Source of the DNA: Endomychus coccineus
Taxonomy: Eukaryota; Arthropoda; Insecta; Coleoptera; Endomychidae
Length of the DNA: 64,000 nucleotides
Reading direction: 5' to 3'
Assembly: GCA_958510875.1 (NCBI GenBank)
Contig: OY294068.1
Coordinates: 174,251,411-174,315,410 of the forward strand
Both the position numbers and the translations under genes were made by a program. Position 1 is the first letter of the stretch. The number at the start of each line of letters is the position of its first letter. The notes below the pieces were generated by a model. That model did not search any database and was not told the origin of the DNA. It worked only from the letters and a program-made list of their open reading frames with translations. Of this stretch, positions 44,347 to 54,884 are shown piece after piece.

Positions 44347-44600
44347 GTGTTTGCATATGTAACACATATATGGCTGACATCTATTGAAGCATATGGGGAA
44401 TCACTAGCTGTAGTATTGGATATATACAAAGCATTTGATCCAGTATGGCACCAAGGCCTTTATGGGGAACTTAGGTCATATGGTTGCCGCCTCAACTTAG
44501 TCGCTTCCGAGGTTTCTCTAAGAAAACAGTGGCGTTGGCAATTGTTAAGATACCCTATGCCATCAAAAGTTATCGGTCCATTCCCGAGTAATTGTCCATT
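44347..44600 (+). pseudogene. Non-LTR RT fragment
   Basis: FAYVTHIWLTSIEAYGESLA then VVLDIYKAFDPVWHQGLYGE and LRSYGCRLNL. This is the same block order as in the element at 63.6-64 kb (SLAAALYISEAFDRFWHQSL). The D-x-SKAFD-VWHQ motif is clear. After about 44500 the translation drifts, and a foldback element begins at 44614. Confidence 0.7.
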
Positions 44601-44613
44601 ATTTACACCAACA

Positions 44614-45006
44614 ATGTTTTTTTTTCTCATTTTGTGGCCAAAACCTTGCGGATTACAAAGCATGATGGCACCTGTTGAATAACTTTATTGGAGGTCAAAT
44701 AAAGATTTAAAATTATTGCCATCACTCCTTGCCTATTTCAACCCCCCAAAACACCCTAAGACCACCCATCAAAAAATTGGTCAATTATTGAGATTCTGGC
44801 GGGGTTCAAAATCGAAACGTCCGTTTCTGTTTTTTTTTTTGTTTGTGGGGTGGTTTTAGGGGTTTTTGGGGCGTTGAAATAGGCAAGGAGTGATGGCAAT
44901 AATTTTAAATCTTTATTTGACTTCCAAAAGAATTATTTAACATGATGCCATCAAGTTACCTTGTAGTGCGCAAGGTTTAGCCACAAAATGAGAAAAAAAA
45001 ACATTT
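44614..45006. repeat. Foldback element, about 150 bp arms
   Basis: Left arm 44614-44767 and right arm 44847-45006 are inverted copies: AATGTTTTTTTTTCTCATTT, GTGGC, CCTTGCG, and GTCAAATAAAGATTTAAAAT then TATTGCCATCACTCCTTGCC, TATTTCAAC. The inner half (about 75 bp from GTCAAATAAAG on) is nearly perfect and the outer half has more differences. The spacer is about 80 bp. It abuts the RT fragment, so it may have inserted there. No target duplication seen. Confidence 0.75.
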
Positions 45007-47689
45007 TTGTTCAGTTTTCCGCCAGGTTTGGGAGGTTTAACTTGCAGTCCATTTTCGATTCAATTTTAACTGGTCAGCCTGATGAACGGACACGATAAAA
45101 AACGTCATGGCACATGGTGGAAGTGTACTCTTCAAGTAACCGCAACTTGAAACGGACTAACCTCCAGTCAAAAAATAAACAATCTGCGGAGGCTGTATCT
45201 CGAGATCTAGCAGCCGGCGAAAATTCGGTCTGCGAGATGAATTGGTCATTGAGCCGTTCTCTGACGATAAAACATAGTGCCATCGGGTTAATGTTCATAC
45301 CATCAAATCGCTCTGGCTCGTAGACTATTAACTTCAGTGAGGTTATATTGACAGGAAGGAACACGGACGTGAGGTCTGTTGGTATGTGAAAATATAGAAT
45401 GAATGTAGATGCTAATTTAACTCAAAACTTTCGATTTATTTCATACGCTTATTCATTAGTGATATGTTGGCAATCACTCGCCGGCACAATTGTATGTTAT
45501 TTCTTGAATAATTCGATAATTTCACAACAATCTGGCAACAATGTCCTCTAAAATTGAAACAGGGGCTTGATGACGTGTAGCGTTTCATTTTCCATTAAAC
45601 CTACATTAATTTTACGAGAAAGAATGTACATCACTGGAATGTGCATTTCATGTCCATGGACGAATGTGTAATATGGCTTCAAAATATCCATTGGATGCAC
45701 TGTTTTATATCGATTTAAAGTTACTGAAACCTGCATTATATAATCTAATGAGTAACCGGTGCAATGGCAAATAAATTGACTATCTACAAATTTAAATTTC
45801 AAGCGAATGTTGACATTGAGGTAATAATGTAAGAGCGTGTAGCTGATAAAGTTATTATGGGATGTTTTGTTGATGGAGAACACACAATATAAGAGAAGGG
45901 AGGACGTGTTGACACATAATAGGAGTCGGTCCAGCCGAGAACGATGCGCGATAGTAAATAAGCTACAGTTAACAGTTGTAACAGGGAGCAAGTTTGTTAC
46001 GAACGCAGGCTTGTTGTGGAGACGATTACAATGTAATCTAAAGACTCATTGTTTCACCGCCTTGTTCACGTAGTTCCTATCTACCGAACTGAACAACACT
46101 GCTCCCATTCAATAACCTGTTGGGTGTAGCATTGAGCCCCCACCGCCATACTTTCAAATGCCGTTATTTCCTTTTGAACAAACTCGTGAAGCAAAAAAAA
46201 CCACCTCTCTTCCAAAATCAGTCGCACAATCAACTCTATTACCAATATTGGGTTCAGTTACACCGATATAAAATCTATGAACAATACAGGGTGGCTAAAT
46301 TTCCATATTTTAATAGGGAATCTCGATAAATATAAGAGATACCAAAAAATTAACCCCCACCTTTGATCTCTCGTTTTCGAAAAATGTCAATAGTGAAATC
46401 ACAAATTGGCTATCGTCTTTTGCTTTCGAGTTATTTGAGAAAACTCAAATGCAGCGTAGTCACGTTTTCCAAAATATTTTAAAATACGATTTGATATAAA
46501 GCTGTATTTTAAAATGAAAGTCATTGTTGGCTTAGACATCATTGAAACGAGAATTTTTTCCCATTCCAAATGTATAAATCGTGTTAGGTGGATTTCACCA
46601 TTTTTACTAGATTTTAAAGAAAATTGTATTTATTGAATATTTCTTAAAATCTCTTCACTCTAAATAGTAGGGTCATTTAGAAAATGCCTAATTGAACAAA
46701 CTATTTTAATCGCATTGTTCTACTATTTCACAGATCTTAAAACAATTACATGTTAATTCTAACAACGGTTCTTCATATTTTTCAGCAAGTGTAATTTAAG
46801 ATAAGAAAAGTACGGAACACTTATCATGCTATAAAACGTTTATTCTGCGTATCAAATATAGTCCAGTTAAAAGTGTAAAAAACATCTAAAATTTTATATA
46901 CCGCTCGAAAATGCAAAATTCTTCTTGTATCGTGTTCAGGATGGCCTAAATGTTGTTAGTCATAGTTCATACTTTTTGAACAAATGCAGGAATTCTTGCT
47001 CAGTTATTTAGTAGGAACCAATTAACCACATTAAATGGATGTTCCTTTTAATGAAATAAATGTAAGAGGTGTAGTGTAAAAAATTGCTCTATCTGGTCTG
47101 GCTAAAAAGGGTTCCAAGGATGTAGCTGTACATGTTCTACCACGTGATGTACATGTTGATCATCCGGCATGCTAAGTACTAAAACATTCAACATATTGTG
47201 AAACCTATTCAACAACCAAAAATTTAGTACATTTTAGCAATCTGATGAAAACTTATTATTGTAACCTAGTGATAACATCAACTATTACGGCCTACATATT
47301 CCAAATTTTGTTTTTATTGTCATTCGATGTCTAGTTCAGACGAAAACACTCTTCATTGGATAGACTAGAAAATTGGTTTCTATTTATTTATCGATCCGCT
47401 AGCCTCTACCACATATTTTAGAGTAAATTGGCGTCATAATAAATAACTGAAAATCCAATTTAGAAGTTGCTACGGCTAAGATGAAATCGAATTATCGGCT
47501 TGTAATTTACTGCAACATATATCTGGCTCAGCAAATGGCTATTGCCATTATATTCATTCACTTTAATGTTTCATTTGCTCATTGCATATCCAAATGCAAT
47601 TCATAATACACGTCGGAATCTTCATATACAGGTAGTTCCATAATAGGTGTGAAGAAGCATTAAAATAAGCTAGCAGATCGGTCAGTACG
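45007..47689. other. Long stretch with nothing firm
   Basis: Minus-strand frame 45991-45548 (147 codons) is open but carries no motif I know. ACAGGGTGGCTAAATTTCC at about 46288 resembles a Tc1/mariner-type left end, but no right end was found. Confidence 0.4.
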
Positions 47690-48400
47690 CTGCACCTATG
47701 CCCGAAGGGTTGAAACGTGAATGTGTGAGCTGAAAAGAGGAAAGACTTTGTTCGCTATACTCACTCCGTCTTTCGTATAAGCCGATCATCTCTATCACTG
47801 TCGAAGTTATGGATGCGAGATGGAAATCTGTAACTCGAAAACGGCCTATTGTGCAGTAAAACATGCCATATGAGAATAGTCCATGATTAGTTCTGTGCTG
47901 ACCTCCGAAGGCACGCATTCCTCATGTTGAGAACCGCTGAACTAGACTCTAACATGAAGCGAATTCCGATAGGGCATTGGAGCATATCTCAAGAGCCCCC
48001 ATTTCATCGCCAACATGAACATTCACTTCGGAAGAAGTTTGGCAACACAATTTATTCAGTCATAACACTTTTATAGACGCTCATTTACAGGTGAAACACG
48101 TTACAATCAAACAAGGACAGCTAAGGAACAGGTCAAACTCAGTACTGGCCATGCGCCATTAAGGCTAAACGATACTTTCGGAAGCTACCTCTCTACTCCA
48201 AGCCTTTTGTTGATGATGCGACACTTACGGTTGTAATTAACTTTAAAGTATTTATCCATAGATCAGACACATCTTTGAACATAGTCCAAATGAACTCAGA
48301 ATGCCTAAGACCGGATATAATCCCGAAAATCCGGAAACAAATATTTAAGTCGATTACAATACTTCCCTTATAGATATATGGCTTATTATATCTTTATATA
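47690..48400 (+). repeat. Unnamed dispersed repeat, copy 1
   Basis: Shares with copies at 48.4-48.97 and 51.41-51.70 kb the landmarks GATTAGTTCTGTGCT, AGGCACGC.TTCC.CATGTT, GAGAACCGCTGAACTAGA, TAACATGAA, ATTAAGGCTAAACG, GCTACCTCTCTACTCCAAGC and GATCAGACACATCTT. It has no coding frame. About 60 bp at 47942-48000 (TAACATGAAGCGAATTCCGA to TCTCAAGAGCCC) are absent from copy 2 but present in copy 3. Confidence 0.65.
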
Positions 48401-48422
48401 ATAACTACTTATAGTGGGGGAA

Positions 48423-48975
48423 TTAAAAATGCTCTACTGAAAGTACCAAACAAGTTTGACAGTTGATTGAATAGAATGTAAGGAAGTCTTTCGACATATT
48501 CATATCCAGTCTATCAATAGCACCAACAACTCTTCTTCTCTTTGTTCCGTTTTCCGTCAATTCTGATATTATTCCCATGTATCTCCGATTAGTTCTGTGC
48601 TTCCTTCCAAGGGCACGCGTTCCACATGTTGAGAACCGCTGAACTAGATCATAACATGAACATTTCGCAACACACTTTATCCAGTTAAACACTCTTATAC
48701 ATACTTATTTACAGGTAAAACACTTTCCAAGCACACAAAGACACCTAATGGACGAGTCAAACACAATACTGGTCATACGCTATTAAGGCTAAACGGTACT
48801 GTCGAAAGCTACCTCTCTACTCCAAGCCTTCTGTTGATCACATCAAACTTACATTTGTTGTTAGCTCTCAAGCCTCTATCTAGAGATCAGACACATCTTC
48901 GAAAATGCGAAAACAAATTTTTAGGTCGATTACAATATTTCCCTTATAGGTTGATGGTTTATCATATAATCATAT
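48423..48975 (+). repeat. Unnamed dispersed repeat, copy 2
   Basis: Begins GCTCTACTGAAAGTACC..AC, which also begins copy 3 at 51418, and ends near the TTTCCCTTATAG..TGATGG.TTAT block shared with the end of copy 1. Copies 1 and 2 are therefore in direct orientation, almost adjoining. Confidence 0.65.
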
Positions 48976-50343
48976 TATACTAGTCCAGCGCTGCTTTACC
49001 CCTAGGAACACATAACCCTTGTTGCACAAGTACTACGTTTAATTTTACTACACAACTGGGTTCTAACTATGAGCCAATTCAATGTTTCAAACTACCCCCA
49101 CGCAAGCTACCTACATCTACGGGCATTCTTTTACAATACTACAAGCAAAATTTAACGTGTGGCAAATTTAAATAATATCCTCGTTGACTTATATGAACAA
49201 AAATTAGATAGCCAGAACTTGATTAATTCATATAATCTCAATCTCATTACTTGAATTTAATCTGCTAATAAACAGGATATTAATTGATTTAAAAAATATA
49301 TATTCTCAGGGACAAACATTAACCTGGATTAAGGTTCTACATGACTTGACTGGAAAATCACTTTATAGATATATTACCTCAACAACAATGAAAACAAAAA
49401 TTAGAAATATTTTAATTACTTCCATTGTGAAATTTAGGTAAAATATATGCGACTTGAATTTATGCAAACAATGGATTAATCCTTATTATTTGGGAGTTAA
49501 TACAGGCTTTACAAGAAAACTTTGCTCACCGAACGAGTAGATGGTGAAAAACACCCTTTTTTTCGAAAAGTAATTTAGTTCTTATGAAACCATTGAAGCG
49601 GGGGCCACCCGACGCGTAAAGCATAGAAAATATTAATTTCATTAATTATTTTTTATGTATTATTTCAAGGTATCCAAAAGTAGGTGATAATCTCTCGGAT
49701 TATTACACTCGATTATTCCCATCACTAAAATATATACAGTTTGTGCTGAAAATTACTTCTGCATAGCATTCGTAAATTTTGTGGCGTGCACACGCTTTCA
49801 AATTGCTACATAGACTAATAAATATAGAAAACAATTTGCCTGATAAGTTATGTTACAATTTCTTACTACTACACCTATAATTTACGTACGTTAATATTCT
49901 AGGATTAATAAAGCATGATCTTTTTTTCCAATCTTATAATTGATGGACTTTATATTTAAAAATAATTTGAAAAACATAAAATAGCTCTTTCCCCATAATC
50001 GCCATAATGTATTCTACTTTTCCTATATTTTATGATGTATCTGAAAGCCTTGAAAGTTTCCACAAATGAAAAAATACAAAAAAAATGATGGATGTTCTAG
50101 GTATTTTCCTTCGAAAACTCAGTCTATCAAGAGTAATAAGCATTTTGTTTTTTCCATTGAAACAATTTTATCTTTTGTTTGGCCATATTGATACCATTGT
50201 TGACCTTTTGATCTTGATAATACCTATTCAGTGACTCCAAAAAAACTCCATGTACAGATTCCTTTTTTATATACTTTCAATATACGGGAGAAAAACTATA
50301 ATGTTCGTAGAATATCGGTGAGCCAGATATGGAATGTTGCTTA
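48976..50343. other. Nothing recognised
   Basis: AT-rich spacer with no motif-bearing frame. Confidence 0.4.
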
Positions 50344-50345
50344 TA

Positions 50346-51408
50346 GTCCAGGCAATAAGCCGGGAAAAAGGTCATAAAAAATATATGGTAAGCTTTTGCA
50401 TTTTGTTCCTAATACCCCATAGATCATTCATGACTATCAAGACCGCGGAGGTCGACCTTTCTACCCCCCTAAAACGGGGTTTCAACCCCTCAGAGGAGCA
50501 TTCTTATTAAAACAATCCAAAAGCTTAGAAAATCAATGAATTGAGAGCCGAAAATGACCTCTAGTATGTTTTTTGGGTCGTTGATTATGATTCCGCAGTT
50601 AGTTTCATCGTAAAACTCCCTCCGGATAAGAAATTTGGAGAATTTATATATAATATATAATTTATAATTTTGTTGCAAAAATGACCTCTAGTAGGTTTTT
50701 TGGGCCACTGATCACTATTCCACTGTTATTTTTCCAAAAAAACTATCTCCAGATGGAAAATTCGGGAAATTTGAGATTTTCCTGAGACGGTAATGAATAA
50801 TAAAGTATAATTTTGTTGCAAAAATGACCTCTAGTAGATTTTTTGGGTCGCCGATCACGATTCCGCTGTAATTTTTCCCAAAAAACTCTCTCCAGATGGA
50901 AATTTGAGATTTTCCTGAGACGGTCATTTTTGCAGCAAAATTATACTTTATTATTCATAACCGTCTCAGGAAATTCTCAAATTTTCCGAATTTTCCATCT
51001 GGAGAGAGTTTTTTGGAAAAAAATAACAGCGGAATCGTGATCAGCGACCCAAAAAACCTACTAGAGGTCATTTTTGCAACAAAATTATAAATTATATATT
51101 ATATATAAATTTTCCAAATTTCTCATCTGGAGGAAGTTTTCCGAGAAAACTAACCGCGGAATCGTGATCAGCGACCCAAAAAACATACCAGAGGTCATTT
51201 TCGGCTCTTAATTCATTAATTTTCCAAATTTTTGGATTGTTTTTATAAGAATGCTCCTCTGAGGAGTTGAAACCCCGTTTTGGGGGGGTAAAAAAGGTCG
51301 ACCCCGTCGGTCTTGATAGTCATGAATATGGGGTATTAGGAACAAAATGCAAAAAAAAATTCGAAATTCTATCTTACTATATTTTTTTTTCCGGTCCGTT
51401 GCCTGGAC
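50346..51408. mobile_element. 1.06 kb palindromic MITE with TA duplication
   Basis: Ends GTCCAGGCAA and TTGCCTGGAC with TA on both sides (50344-50345, 51409-51410). The whole element is an imperfect palindrome. Outer arms share AAAATGCAAAA, CCTAATACCCCATA, GACTATCAAGACCG, GGGGTTTCAACCCC and GGAGCATTCTTAT. The inner part consists of about 130-145 bp units with ATGACCTCTAGTA..TTTTTTGG. Three units read forward on the left (50554, 50681, 50824) and two inverted on the right (51065, 51191), so the left arm has one extra unit. No protein frame. The mobilising transposase is unknown; TA suggests the Tc1/mariner group. Confidence 0.8.
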
Positions 51409-51410
51409 TA

Positions 51411-51695
51411 TTGTATTGCTCTACTGGAAGATACTGAACAATTTGACAGAGTAAACTAAATAGAGTGTGAGGAAATCTTTCGACATATTCATATTCATTG
51501 AATCAATAGAACCATCAGCCATTTATCTCTGGGTTTTCGTTCATTCCTAATATTAGTCTCACGTAACTTCGATTAGTTCTGAGCTTACCTCTAAGGGTAC
51601 GCATTCGCCATGTTGAGAATCGCTGAATTAGACCATAACATGAAGCAAAATTCCGATAGGATACTGAAACATATCTCTGAGAGCCCTCATTTTTA
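51411..51695 (+). repeat. Unnamed dispersed repeat, copy 3 (truncated)
   Basis: Matches copy 2 from GCTCTACTG.AAG.TAC, through TCTTTCGACATATTCATAT, GATTAGTTCTG and CATGTTGAGAA.CGCTGAA to TAACATGAA, and copy 1 for CCGATAGG.......CATATCTC..GAGCCC. It starts within 10 bp of the TA at the right end of the palindromic MITE, so the MITE probably inserted next to or into it. Confidence 0.6.
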
Positions 51696-52387
51696 CGTCG
51701 AGTCGAGTATCCTCATAAGGAAGTAAATTTTTAATTTCGGTAGGTTTAATTATAATTCATTATGCGGTTCTTAGAGCTGTATGAGACATAATGAGAGATG
51801 CCCGTGGAGCATTAATTTAAAAGGGCCCGGTAATCATCAAGCCGTGAGAATATTAACATTTATCCGATGCTCCCGGCGATACGAATTTAGTCATTTATAT
51901 CATCCAGTGCAAATTAATAACATATTGCACAAATTTCCGCTCACATCTTGAGGCTCCTTTTTATCATCGCAGATTGAGTGCAGATAGTTAGGATAAAAGG
52001 TTGCTCCATATATGAAATATTACCGGCTGGATGCCTTTGAAACAACTTTGTTTCGGCTCGTTTGGGATTCTCCACTAATATACTTACACTAGACGGATGT
52101 GGCAGTTCATCTATGAAATCACATCAGACGATTATCGGCCACAAAGAGATCGCACATATGCTGTGATCTGCGGAGCGTTCTTGATTGATGGATCGAGGGA
52201 AGGGTTTACATACTGATACAGTTACTCACTGGAAAATTGTGATCAAACGAATTGTCCAAGTTTGTTTCATCTAAAATATTCAACCAATCATTATCATCAT
52301 GTTATGAAGAGTTTATCTACTCAACTGCTAGGTCAATATGTTTCTAAGAACATACACAACCATTTTTCCATTTCCATTTTTACAAGG
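51696..52387. other. Nothing recognised
   Basis: No repeat, frame or splice-supported exon was noticed. Confidence 0.4.
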
Positions 52388-52450
52388 AGAGTGTTGAGAA
52401 ATAAAATAAGTTTTGACCAAATAAATCATTTCTTGTTTCATTTTTCACAT
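52388..52450 (+). mobile_element. mariner tail fragment
   Basis: GTTGAGAAATAAAATAAGTT, TTGA..AAATAAATCATTTC and TTGTTTCATTTTTCA match 41097-41153, the tail of the mellifera-type mariner. The rest of the element is missing. It lies 10 bp before the MITE at 52463. Confidence 0.7.
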
Positions 52451-52462
52451 TGACCTCTTATA

Positions 52463-53209
52463 CCGGGTGTCCCAGTATACCTGTTCCAATGGATTATCTC
52501 AGCCATTTCGAAAGATAAAAATTTGAAAATTGCATGATCTCCAATTCGTTCAACGAACCTCCAACTGAGAAAAACAAAAATTGAAAGTCGCTTCCGGTTT
52601 GACCGGAAGTGAATCTGACTTTTTTTTTCGAATAGCGTCCTGTATATTTTTTGAAATTTTTGATTTCTACTCAAAATTATCTTTCCAACGATGTATCACA
52701 CTTTGGATTTTACATTTGATTTGATGGAGAAAACGACAATTGAAATTTCAAATAGAAAGAATTGCAGTAGGCTACGATATTTTGTGTAATCTTGATTTTG
52801 ACTTCAATAATGATTGATAACTCATGAACAATTTTGCATTCGAGATGATGAAGAGAACGTCAAATTTCAAATTATTAGAATTGTAGTAGAACTGGAAGAA
52901 TTGATAATTCTTAAATGAAAACCTTAGTGTGCCATGGAAACATTTGAATACATTTGTTTGTAACTTTGATAGTGATACATCGTTCGAAAGATAATTTTGA
53001 GAAGAAATCAAAAATTGCAAAGAATATACCGGGTGCTATTTGAAATAAAAAAGTCAGAGTTACTTTCGGTCAAACCGGAAGTGACGTTCAATTCCTGTTT
53101 TTCTCAGTTGAAGGTTCCTTGAACGAATTGGAAATCATGAAATTTTCAAATTTTTATCTTTCGAAATGACTGAGATAATCCATTGGAACAAGTATACTGG
53201 GACACCCGG
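52463..53209. mobile_element. 747 bp foldback MITE with TA duplication
   Basis: Ends CCGGGTGTCCCAGTATAC and its exact complement, flanked by TA (52461-52462, 53210-53211). Terminal inverted repeats run about 260 bp (GATTATCTCAG, CATTTCGAAAGATAAAAATT, CGGTTTGACCGGAAGTGA-type, AAAATTATCTTTC.AACGATG), with a unique centre (about 52725-52950). No transposase frame. The TA duplication and end sequence fit a non-autonomous Tc1/mariner derivative. Confidence 0.85.
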
Positions 53210-53211
53210 TA

Positions 53212-54622
53212 TACTACGTATAGTGAGCAAAGTAATTAGTATTTTTTTCAAATATCTCATTATTCTTATAATATGATTGCCAAAACCCCGACAAATACAT
53301 GTAGGTATAAAAACATCAACGGAATCATCAGAAAAGAAACTGACTCAAGAAATTAGATCAGATCACACCACATTTCCATATTTTGAAGCGCCGCGTGCGT
53401 ATTAATTATTTATGTGGGGGTATTTGGGTGGTATCATATTTTATACCATTACACCTATCTTCTGTCTGTACTTTAAACAATTAGCAATTTGATGTGGATA
53501 TTTACTAAATTTGTATTCAGGAAACTAATCCATACAGAATTTTTCCCTATACCATTATACCCAACTGCTAAGCCTGTACATTAGATAATTAGCAATTGAA
53601 TGAGGGTTTTAATTAAATTTATATTTTATTTATAAATAGATATTTCATATAATATTTCTCAAAGTTCTTCTGAATATAACTGCTTCCTCTGACAGCTCAT
53701 TATATATGGCCCAGAATACAACGAAACTATATTTGGATAAAATCTTATTGTAACCACAAAATGTTTCGTAAAGAGCGGTCAGCAGTCCATCGTAAAAATT
53801 GATAGCGCAGACTTTGTACAGAGCCGAGGCTACTTTTATTTCAGAAACGTTATCGTATATAGAAACAAAAGAAGACGTTCGATTTTATTTGGGAATTAAA
53901 TTGGAAGCAGATTCCCTGAAGTAGCATTATACGTAGTCGGTATTACCAACAACACATGACGACTGTTTTGTCAAACGCGTTCCGGGAACAAGGTAAAGAA
54001 TATCCTAGCAATTATCCGATATGGAACAAATGCAGCTTCAAAAATAAAAATGAAATTTCCAAGAATCGTGTATGTCGAGTTTGAAACAGAACTTCCTTTT
54101 GTATGATAAAACACTTTAGCATTTCACTTATATTATAAGAACAATAACGAAACTAGAATTTTGATAACTAGCGTATCATCTTCAAGCCGATGCAAATATA
54201 TAAATGAACATAGCAAATCTTAAGATATTTATAGTCAAATATAAACTAAAAGAATATAGAGATTGTAATTCAAACATGGGCGAAGATATGAGGAGGATTG
54301 AACAGTTGGATAAAAATTACCAAGGTAATTATTGTCATAGGCTTTGATATGCTACAGGATTGCAAGTCCATTGAATTCATATAATCCGCAGCATTAAAAT
54401 GTATACTACTTTAAAAATCCGTTTCCTAGCATTCTGAATCCTTCGAACAACTAATCATCTAATGATGTCACGTGAGTCCACTAACATCGATACCAGAATA
54501 TTTTCTAGATGTCCAAAATAACCGTTATTTACAAAAACCGTTCATTATTTGTTTTACTTCATCTAGAAACTCTCGTCAAGCTTTTATGGCCTTCCAAAAA
54601 TGTACTGCTCCATGCATTAATA
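53212..54622. other. Nothing recognised
   Basis: AT-rich, with a weak internal duplication around 53430-53620 (TTTATACCATTACACCTATC / CTATACCATTATACCCAACT, followed by ATTAGCAATTTGATG / ATTAGCAATTGAATG). Confidence 0.4.
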
Positions 54623-54736
54623 ATGGCTAAGTTATTATGTGGATCCAAGTGGGAACATACAGTTTCTTGTTGAAATCTGTAGATATTAGCAAGAAACTGT
54701 ATGCTCCCATTTGGTTCCACATAAAAACTTAGCCAT
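54623..54736. repeat. 114 nt pre-miRNA-like hairpin
   Basis: Arms 54623-54669 and 54690-54736 are 47 nt each, pair without gaps, and have only three mismatches and one G-T wobble. The loop is 20 nt. The size and shape suit a pre-miRNA, but a very young minimal foldback element would look the same. There is no coding meaning in either strand. Confidence 0.8.
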
Positions 54737-54884
54737 AAAAATCTTGAAAATCTCTTAGCCATCGAGCATGGTTCATTTTTCCCAATTAATCAGAATTTCA
54801 TCACGAATTGCACAACACATTGGAAATAAGTATTGCTAATCCGTGCTTAGGTTTTCCTCTGCAACTTATGGTAATTCACAATTA

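Noticed and set aside
45548..45991. 147-codon minus-strand frame as a gene
   Set aside because: No motif I could recognise, no splice or poly(A) context, and the plus strand is also open over part of it. Left as unassigned.
46286..46310. Tc1/mariner end ACAGGGTGGCTAAATTTCC
   Set aside because: No right end or TA-flanked partner could be located within several kb.
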